Under the pieces are notes generated by a model. That model did not search any database. It saw nothing but the letters and a program-made list of their open reading frames with translations, and was not told the DNA's origin. Source: Cupriavidus pinatubonensis (GTDB lineage Bacteria; Pseudomonadota; Gammaproteobacteria; Burkholderiales; Burkholderiaceae). Taken from it: a DNA stretch of 64,000 nt. This document shows, in pieces, positions 51,270 through 60,555 of this stretch; the first letter of the stretch is position 1; each line of letters starts with the position of its first letter. The position numbers and the translations under genes were made by a program. Location: contig NZ_CP080766.1 in assembly GCF_019602855.1 (NCBI RefSeq), forward strand, positions 1,054,001-1,118,000, in the 5' to 3' direction.

Positions 51270-51803
51270 TCATCCGGTGAAGCCGGCCCCGCTTGGGCTC
51301 TCGATCTTGTTATCGATCTTCCTCTCCAGTTTCAGGTACGCATCGGCCGCGACCAAGCCAAACACCACATGTGCCAGGAAGCTCAGCGCGCCTCGCGCTT
51401 CGACAAACCACGGGAAGACCTGGGTCATGCCATAGAAGTTGATCCAATACACGGCGACGCCGAACACAGCGCCGGCAAGCGATGCCATCCCCACACTCGA
51501 ATCGAAGCTAAACGGTGCCATGATCACCGCCAGGATCAAGCCGAGCACGATGGACAGCGCGAAATGCACGACCAGCCCGACAAGCATGATGCCAGCGCCC
51601 GGCGCGGCTTGAGACACCACGCTTGGCCCCATGACGATTGCGCCGATCATCCGCGGCAGCCCCCAGGGGCTCTCGCCCATCAGCCACAGTACGACCATTT
51701 CGACCACCAGAAAGACCACTCCGGCGGCAAAGCCGGCCATCGCGGCGGCACGCCAGTCAGGCATTCGCCGCGTAAAGTGGTGCGAGTGCATATGAAGTTC
51801 CAT
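51270..51803 (-). CDS. Conserved membrane protein
   Basis: This 177-residue protein has a His-rich N-terminus (MELHMHSHHFTRR) and about four hydrophobic helices (AAMAGFAAGVVFLVVEMVVL, AGIMLVGLVVHFALSIVLGL, GAVFGVAVYWINFYGM, LSFLAHVVFGLVAADAYL). It looks like a small inner-membrane protein of unknown function. The start at 51803 has AGGAGGG 4 bases upstream; a much longer in-frame opening to 52247 has non-protein composition. Confidence 0.75.
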   Translation of the reverse strand: MELHMHSHHFTRRMPDWRAAAMAGFAAGVVFLVVEMVVLWLMGESPWGLPRMIGAIVMGPSVVSQAAPGAGIMLVGLVVHFALSIVLGLILAVIMAPFSFDSSVGMASLAGAVFGVAVYWINFYGMTQVFPWFVEARGALSFLAHVVFGLVAADAYLKLERKIDNKIESPSGAGFTG

Positions 51804-52485
51804 AGTGCCCTCCTGTAGATGCGGCCTGATTGGGCCGCTTCCGAGAAACATTTTAGGAAATGTGCCACCAGGTGCAACCCGGCCCCGACTCGCTGAGGCA
51901 GCCAAGGTTGCAACGTAACATGGCTGTTCACGCGGAAGCAGGGACATGAGCCGGCTCATGCACATGGGAGCGGCCTCTGACACTCTTGGCTGTGGGACTT
52001 CGTCGCGATACTTTAGACAACCCGTGAGGAAGGCCGCGCCGGCCCTCGATGGTGTGATCCTCCGGTTTGCGTAGACGAGTTCGATCGCTCGTTGTATCTC
52101 GTCGCGCGCATCCACATCCGGCGGCGCGTTCACCTGTGCATCGACCGGTTGAATCCGCAGTCGACCAGCGACGGCCGCAGCTTGGCGGTGGGCAGTCGGC
52201 AGAGACCGGCCATGAAGCGACTTTCGCCCCATACGTCGGCGAGGCATTCAAATGGCAACTTCACTCTGTAAGGAGTCGTTCGCCGAAAAGCGGCGTCGCG
52301 TTACGGCACCCCCCGTCGAAACTGCTCGTAAGATGTCACCTCTCGCGACCGCCGGACTTCGGCAACCAGCCGCATTCGGGAATGCCTCGAGCGAGTCTCC
52401 AATGCTCTTCCCTCCCAAAACGTCGCCATGACCGTCGAACTCGAAGTGAAAAATGCGGGAGCTACGTTGACATACGTAGATTGAG
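51804..52485. other. Stretch without a supported gene
   Basis: Long open frames exist on both strands because of GC bias, but none shows a family pattern. The left end carries the ribosome-binding site of the membrane protein. No RNA gene is recognised. Confidence 0.4.
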
Positions 52486-53382
52486 CTATAAAGAAGATTG
52501 CAACGCCTCTACAAATACTCGCACAGCTATCGTCTGTTCACGACCTTTTAGCAACGCCAGCGAGAATTCGGCGCTATGGCTTAGAAACGCGGGATGTATC
52601 GCTCGCATCAGGTCTTGCTTGACCCACTGCAAGGCATAATGCTCCGGAAGGAACCCGATAAAGTTGCCTGACAAAACGAGGGTCGCGACCGCTTCCATGT
52701 GATGGACGGTGGCCGCTACTTTAAAGTTGCTAGCGTCGCTCAGCTCCCTGGATTCGCGCATATAACCCCGCGCAACGTAATCCAGCTTCTGCAAATCCTC
52801 TGTGTTGATGTCATTCGGAGCCGAATTGAAAAGAGGGTGGAGGTGGCTGCAGTAAAGACGTAGATTCTCTGTATAAAGTGGCAGGTACTTCAAACCTGGA
52901 TGCATAATTCGGAAGGGTCCAATGCCAACATGTATTCTCCGCTCAAGCACCGCAGCCTCGATCTCGTCTGGGGATTTGATTTCCATTTTCAAAAAGAGAT
53001 CACCCCCTTTTTTCTTGACGGCGCGGATCGCATCCGTAATTTTGGCCTGCACGTCGGTGATGGTGTTATCTACAACGCCAATTGCCAACTCGCCGCTAAT
53101 CTCATGACGTATGGCCCCGATGTCCGCCCGGAATTCTTCCACTGAGTTCAGCAAGCTCTCGGCCGCCTGATAAACAGAATAGCCCTCTTCGGTCAGATGG
53201 AAGCCCCGCCGACCGCGCTCGCATAGCCTTAGGCCCAGTCGCTTTTCGAGATCCGTCATGTGGGAGCTTATGGTGGACAGATTCATATTGAGCGCAGATT
53301 CCGCTGCTGAAAGACCTTTCAAGTCAGCAACCGTTTTGAATATGCGCAACAACCGTAGATCGACGTCGGTCATTCTGATCAT
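52486..53382 (-). CDS. LysR-family transcriptional regulator
   Basis: This 298-residue LysR protein has an N-terminal HTH (DLRLLRIFKTVADLKGLSAA then STISSHMTDLEKRLG) and an effector domain (about 95-290). It is divergent from the ureohydrolase-permease pair across a 260-base gap. Its base composition is lower in GC than that of most neighbours, with many AT-ending codons, which suggests acquisition from elsewhere. It probably activates the divergent genes in response to a guanidino compound, which is inferred. Confidence 0.9.
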   Translation of the reverse strand: MIRMTDVDLRLLRIFKTVADLKGLSAAESALNMNLSTISSHMTDLEKRLGLRLCERGRRGFHLTEEGYSVYQAAESLLNSVEEFRADIGAIRHEISGELAIGVVDNTITDVQAKITDAIRAVKKKGGDLFLKMEIKSPDEIEAAVLERRIHVGIGPFRIMHPGLKYLPLYTENLRLYCSHLHPLFNSAPNDINTEDLQKLDYVARGYMRESRELSDASNFKVAATVHHMEAVATLVLSGNFIGFLPEHYALQWVKQDLMRAIHPAFLSHSAEFSLALLKGREQTIAVRVFVEALQSSL

Positions 53383-53646
53383 ACTGATACTCCTCCATCC
53401 GCTGTCCGTGGGCTTGCACTAGTGGCTCCTACAGCTTACGTCGCATCGCCCCATGGACAGCCTAGCACGGCCGCCGACGTTGAATGGCAGATTGGAAAGG
53501 TTCGAGGAATCCAAAACTAAAGTTCGAGAAGTTCTGATTCAACATGTGTCACTCGCGTGCAAGACTAAATGGACGCCTATGGCGGATGGCCGGACCACAG
53601 CATCGGAGCGCCGGTTCCAATCGGACTAACTGCGAGGACCTTACTC

Positions 53647-54621
53647 ATGGAAGAAAAAATGTTTGCGCCGGTCACCGGTACAGTGACGCCACGTTATGCC
53701 GGTTTGGCTACATTGATGCGGCTGCCGCACATCGAACTGATGAGCGAGAACATTCCAGATGTGGATATCGGGTTGATTGGGGTGCCATGGGATGGTGGCA
53801 CCACCAATCGTCCGGGCGCCCGACATGGCCCTCGTCAGGTGCGTGATATCTCGACGATGGTGCGCAATGTCAACCGAAGCAGCGGTATCAAACCATTTGA
53901 GATCTGCAATTGCGCGGACCTAGGGGATACGCCTGTCAATCCGGTGGATTTGATCGATTCGATGAATCGCATCACCGCGTTCTACGACGCAGTGTGCAGG
54001 GCTAATATAGCGCCACTATCGGTGGGTGGAGATCACCTGGTAACGTTGCCGATCTTGCGGGCGCTTGCAACGGACGGGCCCGTTGGTATGGTTCACTTTG
54101 ACGCGCATACAGATACGTGGAATCGCTATTTTGGCGATAACCTTTACACACATGGCACCCCCTTTCGGCGAGCGATCGAAGAGGGATTGCTGGATCCGAA
54201 ACGGACCATACAAATCGGTATTCGCGGGGCGTTGTACAACGACAGTGAGAATGATTGGGGAGAACGTCAGGGCATTCGAGTCATCGACATGGATGAATTT
54301 CGGTCGATGGGTGTCGAAGCCGTGATCCAGGAAGCCTGGCGTGTAGTTGGAAACGGCCGCACGTATGTGACCTTCGATGTCGATGCACTGGATCCCGTAT
54401 ACGCCCCCGGCACTGGCACACCGGAAATCGGTGGGCTGACAACGATCGAGGCCCAGCACATGATTCGTGGACTACGGGGCCTGAATCTCATCGGAGGTGA
54501 CGTGGTTGAAGTGTCGCCGCCGTTTGATCCAACTGGCAATACGGCATTGGTCGCTGCCACGTTGATGTTCGAGATTCTATGTGTTCTAGCTGCCAACATC
54601 AGCAAGCAAAAACGCCGCTAG
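53647..54621 (+). CDS. Ureohydrolase (agmatinase/guanidinobutyrase type)
   Basis: This 324-residue protein of the arginase/agmatinase superfamily has all manganese-binding motifs: GGDH near 127, FDAHTDT near 151-157, TFDVDALDP near 240-248 and a Glu in GDVVEVSPPFD near 288. The ATG at 53647 gives the usual family length; an in-frame ATG at 53569 would add 26 residues. Specificity among agmatine, guanidinobutyrate and guanidinopropionate cannot be read from the motifs. It is followed 91 bases later by an NCS1-type permease, and the LysR gene is divergent. Confidence 0.92.
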   Translation: MEEKMFAPVTGTVTPRYAGLATLMRLPHIELMSENIPDVDIGLIGVPWDGGTTNRPGARHGPRQVRDISTMVRNVNRSSGIKPFEICNCADLGDTPVNPVDLIDSMNRITAFYDAVCRANIAPLSVGGDHLVTLPILRALATDGPVGMVHFDAHTDTWNRYFGDNLYTHGTPFRRAIEEGLLDPKRTIQIGIRGALYNDSENDWGERQGIRVIDMDEFRSMGVEAVIQEAWRVVGNGRTYVTFDVDALDPVYAPGTGTPEIGGLTTIEAQHMIRGLRGLNLIGGDVVEVSPPFDPTGNTALVAATLMFEILCVLAANISKQKRR

Positions 54622-54712
54622 CCTCCGAACATCTAGTCAGCGCCCAAAGAAATAGACTGCCAGCCGTCGACTGAGATCGACAGCTAGGTAAGCCTCTACG
54701 CAGGAGACAAAA

Positions 54713-56185
54713 ATGGACACTTCGAAATTCGGCACAGAATCCTCGGCAATCTCACCTTCAGGGCCGAACCTAACCTCAGGTCAGATCTCCTCCCGGCTCA
54801 TTGAACGCCGCTCGATTGACTTTATCCCAGAATCGGAAAGGCATGGCAGCCTGGCCAGTCAGTTTACTTTATGGCTTGGCGCCAATCTTCAGATCACCGC
54901 TGTGGTAACGGGTGCACTGGCAGTGGTGCTTGGCGGCGACGTGTTCTGGTCCCTCATCGGCCTCCTGATTGGCCAGATCCTAGGTGGTGCAGTCATGGCG
55001 CTCCATGGCGCGCAAGGACCTCAGCTCGGGCTCCCGCAGATGATCTCCAGTCGAGTCCAGTTTGGCGTCTACGGTGCGATTGTGCCCCTGGTGCTTGTCT
55101 GTATCATGTACGTGGGATTCTCTGCGGGGGGCATGGTTCTGTCCGGCCAAGCGCTCAGCCATCTGATGGGCATAAGCAACGCCAGCTCGATTCTACTGTT
55201 CTCGGGCCTGGTGATCATGCTCGCGACATTCGGCTATCGCACCATTCATTTCATGGGGCGAGTCTCCAGCGTGATTGGCGTTGTGGCGTTCCTGTACCTG
55301 TTCGCCAGCCTACTCAAAGGGCAGGACGTTGGCGCGTTGCTGCAGAATCGCAGCTTCGATGTGGGGCACTTCCTGCTGGCCGTTTCCCTTTCCGCCTCAT
55401 GGCAGATTGCCTACGGGCCATATGTCGCCGACTACTCGCGCTATCTGCCTCGCTCGACCTCGGCTTTCAAGACATTCCTCGCAGTGGGCATTGGTTCGGT
55501 GCTGGGTTCGCAGATCTCCATGGTCTTCGGAGTCTTTGCCGCAGCGTTGGCGGGCAACCAGTTCGCCGGACATGAGGTGAGCTTCATCGTCGACTTGGGC
55601 GCGACTGGGGTAGCTGCCATTTTGCTCTACCTGACGATCGTCTTGGGCAAACTCACGATCACCACGTTGAATGCCTATGGGAGCGTCATGTCGGTCGCCG
55701 CCATCCTGACCGGACTTGGTGGGCAACGGACCATCTCCGGCCGTACGAAATTCTTCTTCGTCGTGGTCATGGTTGGGTTTTCGACCGGGCTCGCTTTGGC
55801 GGCCGGGGAGCATGATTTTCTCAAGAAGTTCTCAGCCTTCCTGTTGTTCCTGCTTGCGTTCCTGACTCCTTGGAGCGCCATCAACCTCGTCGACTACTAC
55901 TTTGTCACCAAGGAGCGCTACGACGTGCCAGCGCTCTTCAACCCCAACGGCCGCTATGGTCGCTGGAATGCCAGGGGCATGACGGTCTATGTGTTGGGTG
56001 TAGCGGTGCAAATGCCCTTCATTGCTACCAGTTTCTACACCGGTGCATGGGTGGAGGCGCTCGGTGGTGTCGACATATCCTGGATTGTAGGTCTGGTTGT
56101 TCCAGCCGTGATTTACTACCACTTTGCCAGTAAAGCGAACGTGCCGCAGGCTCTGATCCTGCCAGCCGACCACGCCGAGTCGTAG
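54713..56185 (+). CDS. NCS1-family cytosine/purine-type permease
   Basis: This 490-residue membrane protein with 12 helices belongs to the NCS1 family (purine/cytosine/allantoin permeases). Motifs include RRSIDFIPESERHGS near 32-46, QFTLWLGANLQITAVVTGAL near 50, GPQLGLPQMISSRVQFGVYG near 100 and ADYSRYLPRSTS near 240. It follows the ureohydrolase and likely imports a guanidino compound for it, a specificity inferred from context. GCAGGAGAC precedes the ATG. Confidence 0.92.
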   Translation: MDTSKFGTESSAISPSGPNLTSGQISSRLIERRSIDFIPESERHGSLASQFTLWLGANLQITAVVTGALAVVLGGDVFWSLIGLLIGQILGGAVMALHGAQGPQLGLPQMISSRVQFGVYGAIVPLVLVCIMYVGFSAGGMVLSGQALSHLMGISNASSILLFSGLVIMLATFGYRTIHFMGRVSSVIGVVAFLYLFASLLKGQDVGALLQNRSFDVGHFLLAVSLSASWQIAYGPYVADYSRYLPRSTSAFKTFLAVGIGSVLGSQISMVFGVFAAALAGNQFAGHEVSFIVDLGATGVAAILLYLTIVLGKLTITTLNAYGSVMSVAAILTGLGGQRTISGRTKFFFVVVMVGFSTGLALAAGEHDFLKKFSAFLLFLLAFLTPWSAINLVDYYFVTKERYDVPALFNPNGRYGRWNARGMTVYVLGVAVQMPFIATSFYTGAWVEALGGVDISWIVGLVVPAVIYYHFASKANVPQALILPADHAES

Positions 56186-56386
56186 TCCGGCCAATCCGGC
56201 CTGCACCCGCGCGGTATCGGGTCGGTGCGCCTAGGTTACCCCCATCATGTCCGGAATGCCCTCGAGAGCCCCGATTGCTACCGCGCTACTCTGACCAAGT
56301 ACCGACAAGGGCTTCCTGGCAGTTTGGCATCGCGAATTCAAAAGACGCATTCCGCTGCGTTATGCCCTTTGCCGCGATTTCAATTG

Positions 56387-57044
56387 TCATGGGCATAGCG
56401 GATTCGTAGTCTTCGACTCGGCAAAGCAACGGGTATCACCACGGTAGTTGATGTGGCCACCAGCCGCTGCGGCCATCATTGAAGTTCGCAATCGCTCAAC
56501 GCCTTTGGGTACCAACACGATTTTGCCTGTAACACTCTGCTCTCCAAGCAATTCATGCGCCTGTCTTGCCTCAGCCAGTGAAAACCTTGCGGCGATCAGC
56601 GTCTTGATTTTCTTCTGTTGAAGCAAATCCAACAAGGCGATCAGGTCGTGGCGAAACAATGCTGGCCGCATCCGCTTGAGCCACTGGAGCCTCGGCAGCG
56701 TCCAATCCGAAAGGCATGGGAACAAGCTCACACTGCGGCAGACAGACGAACTCGGAATACGCACCGGTGATGGATAGTGCGGCGACCAACTGACCTGAAT
56801 CCACTTCGGCAACTCCGGCACCAACTCGATCCACCAGTCCAATCAGGTCCCACCCCGGTGTGAAAGGCAAACGAGGCGTTTCAGGATGAAAGCCTTCGCG
56901 CATCATCAGGTCGGTCTGGCGCACACCGGCTGCCAGCACCCTTACCCGCACCTCTCCGTTCTTTGGCCCGGGACACTCTTCATCTATTACCTGAAGCGAA
57001 TCCGGACCGCCGTAATGCGTGACGATGACTCGCGTGTTTCTCAT
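56387..57044 (-). pseudogene. Zinc-type MDR alcohol dehydrogenase/quinone reductase, internally deleted
   Basis: The N-terminal GroES-like part is clear (MRNTRVIVTHYGGPDSLQVI, VRVRVLAAGVRQTDLMMREG, LPFTPGWDLIGLVDRVGAGV), and the C-terminal part appears in another frame (RHDLIALLDLLQQKKIKTLI, FSLAEARQAHELLGEQ). The central Rossmann domain with the NAD(P) glycine motif is missing between about 56680 and 56650. A deletion with a frameshift inactivates it. Confidence 0.8.
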
Positions 57045-57095
57045 CTGACGAGCTGTCTCGGTTGCAGAACCGCCTGGCGGATTACCGACGAACAT

Positions 57096-57548
57096 TTAGC
57101 ACACGACCAGGTCCGTGTGTCCGAAACCTTTCGAGTAGTCGAGGACGGAAATGACCGTGGGCGTCACGCGAAATATCCTCACGTCGTTCCGGGTAGGCAT
57201 CGATACTGGCAACGTGGATTGCTGCGGATACTTGAGGGGAAGCATGTGCAGGACCTCGTCCTCCTCGACCGGGTCGAGGACGAGCTTCGCGCGCGCTGCC
57301 ATAGACAGCCCAGTGATCGCCATCAGATCAGAGGCGTCGTCATCAATGGTTAGGGATACCCGGTCATCCTGAGCCAGGTTAGCTGCTTTCTGGCTGTTCA
57401 GGCCACACAGAAAATAGAGCACAAGGCCTTTGCTGACGTAGCCCACAGTGGTCGCCTGTGGCCAGCCATCCGGCCGGATCGTGGCGATCGTCATGATCCG
57501 GTGTTGATCCAGTAACGTCAGGATCTTCTTCCTGATCTCGTCATCCAT
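57096..57548 (-). CDS. Pyridoxamine 5'-phosphate oxidase-family protein
   Basis: This 150-residue split-barrel flavin-binding protein begins with a helical segment (DDEIRKKILTLLDQHRIMTI), followed by ATIRPDGWPQATTVGYVSKG and YFLCGLNSQKAANLAQDDRV near 46-65, typical of PNPOx-like or F420/FMN proteins. The C-terminal catalytic residues of true PdxH are not present, so vitamin B6 synthesis is unlikely. It ends 51 bases before the MDR remnant. The ligand is unknown. Confidence 0.85.
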   Translation of the reverse strand: MDDEIRKKILTLLDQHRIMTIATIRPDGWPQATTVGYVSKGLVLYFLCGLNSQKAANLAQDDRVSLTIDDDASDLMAITGLSMAARAKLVLDPVEEDEVLHMLPLKYPQQSTLPVSMPTRNDVRIFRVTPTVISVLDYSKGFGHTDLVVC

Positions 57549-57842
57549 GATGACTCTCCCTTTCAGTCAGGAAAGAGGGTACCCCTCGCCAACCCATGGA
57601 AGACGCCTCAAGGCAGGCCGGGGCCACCAGTCCGATGGCACCCCGCATGCAACGGCATGCCTGCGGTCGCGTGACGCCGCAGCCACCGATCCTTAGTTCA
57701 GGATAGAAACAGCAGATCCCTTGCCTGTTGACTTGCATCAATCAAGTCCTGTATCGGTCCGGGGCTCATGAGGTGAGATTGAGCAGCTTCCGATTCCTGC
57801 GGCCGTTGCTAGGCAGCGAGACCAGGGATCGTCACTTCCAGG

Positions 57843-58013
57843 TCAGCGGCCGTGCCGGGTCGCATAGTCCACGCCGTGCTCTTCGAGGTACTCGCGTATC
57901 AGGCGGCGCACCACCTGCGACGGCGTCTGATCTTGCGCCGCACACAGCGCCTCAAAAGCCTTCTTTTTTTCCGGATCAATCAACAGGGTGAGCCGGGCGG
58001 TCTTGGATTCCAT
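57843..58013 (-). CDS. Ribbon-helix-helix (CopG-type) regulator
   Basis: This 56-residue protein has a beta-strand TARLTLLIDPEKKKAFEALC followed by the helix-turn-helix QTPSQVVRRLIREYLEEHG, the RHH/CopG/Arc layout. The ATG at 58013 was chosen because the strand starts at residue 4; an upstream in-frame ATG at 58061 would read through operator-like repeats. Two ATGATCAT palindromes lie just upstream, so it probably autoregulates. No toxin partner is adjacent. Confidence 0.82.
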   Translation of the reverse strand: MESKTARLTLLIDPEKKKAFEALCAAQDQTPSQVVRRLIREYLEEHGVDYATRHGR

Positions 58014-58022
58014 ACGCTCTGT

Positions 58023-58052
58023 ATGATCATCATATGTTAATATAATGATCAT
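58023..58052. promoter_or_regulatory. Twin ATGATCAT operator-like palindromes
   Basis: ATGATCAT at 58023-58030 and again at 58045-58052, 22 bases start to start (two helical turns), sit in an AT-rich spot directly before the RHH gene. This spacing suits cooperative binding of RHH dimers. Confidence 0.6.
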
Positions 58053-58243
58053 TGTATACAACTAGTAGTCATCATCCGAAGTTCGTTGGCACAAGCCGAT
58101 TTGGACGATCCGGAGTCTCGCTCACGAGTACAGTCGTGGCAGTTCCGGCCTCACCAGAGTGGCAGGCAGACAGCCGCGGCGCGCCTGGCCGTCCTCAATC
58201 GCGGGTGCCAGGATCGTCTGACGTGAATTCACTTGAAGGTGCG

Positions 58244-58495
58244 GTGGAAACAAGAACAGTTGAAATGGCCAGCCGCGTCGGCCTGCAGGGCAGCGGCTCC
58301 GCGCGAGTTGCGCTTGCCGCCAGCCAATTCCACAGCGAGATCCTGCTGGTCTGTCACGATTGCAGCGCAGATGCCAAGGATGTCATGGCGGTGATGCGGC
58401 TTTCCGCACGGGCCGGTACCAAAGTAACGATCCAGGCAGCCGGCCCCGACGAGGTGGCTGCGGTGCAAGCACTTGCCGCGCTCCTGGCAGCGTGA
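58244..58495 (+). CDS. HPr-like protein lacking the phosphorylation histidine
   Basis: This 83-residue product (GTG start at 58244, GAAGG 5 bases upstream) has the HPr fold: RTVEMASRVGLQGSGSARVA, LAASQFHSEILLVC, MAVMRLSARAGTKVTIQAAG and DEVAAVQALAALL. In the usual GLHARPA active site the phospho-His is replaced by Gln and the Arg is lost (GLQGSGS), so it cannot act as a PTS phosphocarrier. It lies 13 bases before the spermidine-synthase-like gene. A regulatory or structural role is inferred. The in-frame ATG at 58265 is an alternative start. Confidence 0.75.
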   Translation: METRTVEMASRVGLQGSGSARVALAASQFHSEILLVCHDCSADAKDVMAVMRLSARAGTKVTIQAAGPDEVAAVQALAALLAA

Positions 58496-58508
58496 CACTT
58501 TCTTGCGC

Positions 58509-59345
58509 ATGTTTGATGGAACCCGGCTGATGAATTCCTCCCGCGCCTCCTTCGAAGCCTATTTAAACTTTCTCGCCGAGGCGACAGGCGACGGGTCACC
58601 CGTGTTGCTGGAAACTGAGCATGCGCTGTCGCTGCACTTTGACGTCCATGCGACCCAAAGCCTGATGTCCAGGCGCGATCCCAATAAGCTCGTACTCGGG
58701 TACACCCGGACGATGATGAGCTTCCTGCTGTTGCAGCCAGCTCCCACCCGAATATCTATGATTGGCCTGGGCGGCGGCTCCCTGCCCAAATATTGTTACC
58801 ACCATCTCCCCCACACCAAGGTGGTGGCCATCGAGATCGATCCGGCAGTCATCGCCCTGCGTGAGACGTTCCTGATTCCGCCGGATGACGAACGCTTCGA
58901 AGTCATCTGTGCGGATGGTGCCGAGTACGTGAAAGGCCAGGATGCCCGGCCTGATGTGATTCTTGTCGACGGGTTCCTGGCCTATGGCATGCCGTCCCAA
59001 CTTGGCACGGCGGACTTTTATGCCGCCTGTCATACGCGGCTCGCCGACAACGGCGTCCTGGTCGCCAACTTTCTCGAGAGCGACCAGGACATCCCGTTCT
59101 ACTTGGAAGAGGTGCGCTCGGTGTTCGGAGAATCGTTCTCCATTTCCCTGTCCGAGGATAGCTGCAACTACACGCTGTTCGCCTGGAAGGGAACGTGGAA
59201 GCTGCCATCGCTGGACACGCTGCTCGCGCGAGCGCGCATTCTGGAAACCGCACACCCGCTGAAGCTACGCACGGCGGCGCGCCGGCTTAAGCAGGGCAAG
59301 CGGCTCGCGTCGGACCGCAAGTTCTGGCAAAGGCTGACGGGCTGA
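58509..59345 (+). CDS. Spermidine-synthase-like protein
   Basis: This 278-residue Rossmann-fold protein is related to SpeE. The nucleotide motif IGLGGGSLPKYCYHHLP is near 80, VVAIEIDPAVIALRETF near 100, ICADGAEYV near 130 and a VILVDGFLAYG motif near 150. In true spermidine synthases the last motif is D-x-x-D-P with a DSTDP core; LVDGF lacks the second Asp, so aminopropyl transfer is doubtful. It may be a SpeE-like methyltransferase. It follows the HPr-like gene and precedes a DUF1275-DUF1232 membrane gene by 49 bases. Confidence 0.82.
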   Translation: MFDGTRLMNSSRASFEAYLNFLAEATGDGSPVLLETEHALSLHFDVHATQSLMSRRDPNKLVLGYTRTMMSFLLLQPAPTRISMIGLGGGSLPKYCYHHLPHTKVVAIEIDPAVIALRETFLIPPDDERFEVICADGAEYVKGQDARPDVILVDGFLAYGMPSQLGTADFYAACHTRLADNGVLVANFLESDQDIPFYLEEVRSVFGESFSISLSEDSCNYTLFAWKGTWKLPSLDTLLARARILETAHPLKLRTAARRLKQGKRLASDRKFWQRLTG

Positions 59346-59394
59346 CCAGGCCACACATCGACGCTGCCAGCCAAGACAATTACCGCACGCGACC

Positions 59395-60555
59395 ATGCCC
59401 ATCTCGTACCTGCGCCAGTTGACCGGTAAGGAACGCAGTCCTGAGGCCAACCGGGAACTGGCTTGCTATTTGTCCTTTGTCGCGGGCGCTGCCAACGCCG
59501 GGGGCTTTCTAGCCGTGCGGCAGTACACGTCGCATATGTCAGGCATCATTTCGGCCATGGCCGATAACCTGGCGCTAGGCAGCATGGGGCTTTTGCTGGA
59601 CAGCCTCGGTGCTCTGCTGTCTTTCCTTGTCGGCGCCGCCTGTTCGGCCGTGCTCATCAACTGGGGCCGGCGGGAAAACTTGCAGAGCGAATACGCGCTC
59701 CCGTTGATGGTGGAAGCCGGACTCCTGCTCTGCTTCGGGCTGCTCGGCGGCAATCTGGAACATCACGAATGGTTATTCGTGCCGGCAACCGTGATGGTGC
59801 TTTGCTTCATCATGGGATTGCAGAACGCCATGGTAACGAAGGTTTCCAACGCGGAGATTCGCACGACGCACGTGACCGGCATGGTGACCGATATCGGCAT
59901 CGAGCTTGGGAAACTCCTCTACTGGAACCTGTCGAGAACCCATGCCACCAAGCCGATGGTTCTGGCCAACCGTCACAAGCTGCGAGTGCTGACTCACCTG
60001 GTTGGGCTCTTCTTCCTCGGCGGTGTGGCGGGTGCGTTGGGTTTCAAACATATCGGGTTCAGTGCCACGCTGCCATTGGCCGCCCTGCTCCTTGCGCTTG
60101 CGGCGGTTCCGGTGCTTGACGACATGCGACTGCGCGTCTGGCGCCGGGATTTCTTGCCACACCTCGCCGAGCGCGGTCGTCGATGGGCCCGCGCGGTCAA
60201 GGCGGATGACCACGCGATCTGGCTCGCCACGCATGACGCGCGCACGCCCTGGTACGCGAAAGCACTGGGTCGGGTGGTTGCCGCATACGCGTTGTCTCCC
60301 ATTGGTCTCATTCCGGATTTCATCCCGGTGCTCGGTTATCTGGACAAAGTCGTGCTGGTCCCGCTGGGTATCTTGCTGGTGGCCCGTCTGATTCCGGGCG
60401 AGGTCATGGAACAACACCGGGTGGCAGCCCGGCGAGCCGAGTGCCGGCCCAACAACTGGATAACGGCGGGGATCATCGTGGGAATCTGGATTTTCGCGTT
60501 GTCCGGGTTCGCACTCTGGTTCCCGCGGCTTGCAGGCTGGTCTTTGCACTCATGA
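59395..60555 (+). CDS. DUF1275-DUF1232 fusion membrane protein
   Basis: This 386-residue protein combines an N-terminal DUF1275 (YoaK-like) membrane domain (about residues 18-240, including YLSFVAGAANAGGFLAVRQY, TSHMSGIISAMAD and GLQNAMVTKVSNAEIRTTHV) with a DUF1232 domain near 285-335 (YALSPIGLIPDFIPVLGYLD). A final hydrophobic helix is near 360-380. Both domains usually occur alone, so the fusion is notable. The function of either domain is unknown. It is the third gene of a plus-strand set with the HPr-like and SpeE-like genes. Confidence 0.85.
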   Translation: MPISYLRQLTGKERSPEANRELACYLSFVAGAANAGGFLAVRQYTSHMSGIISAMADNLALGSMGLLLDSLGALLSFLVGAACSAVLINWGRRENLQSEYALPLMVEAGLLLCFGLLGGNLEHHEWLFVPATVMVLCFIMGLQNAMVTKVSNAEIRTTHVTGMVTDIGIELGKLLYWNLSRTHATKPMVLANRHKLRVLTHLVGLFFLGGVAGALGFKHIGFSATLPLAALLLALAAVPVLDDMRLRVWRRDFLPHLAERGRRWARAVKADDHAIWLATHDARTPWYAKALGRVVAAYALSPIGLIPDFIPVLGYLDKVVLVPLGILLVARLIPGEVMEQHRVAARRAECRPNNWITAGIIVGIWIFALSGFALWFPRLAGWSLHS

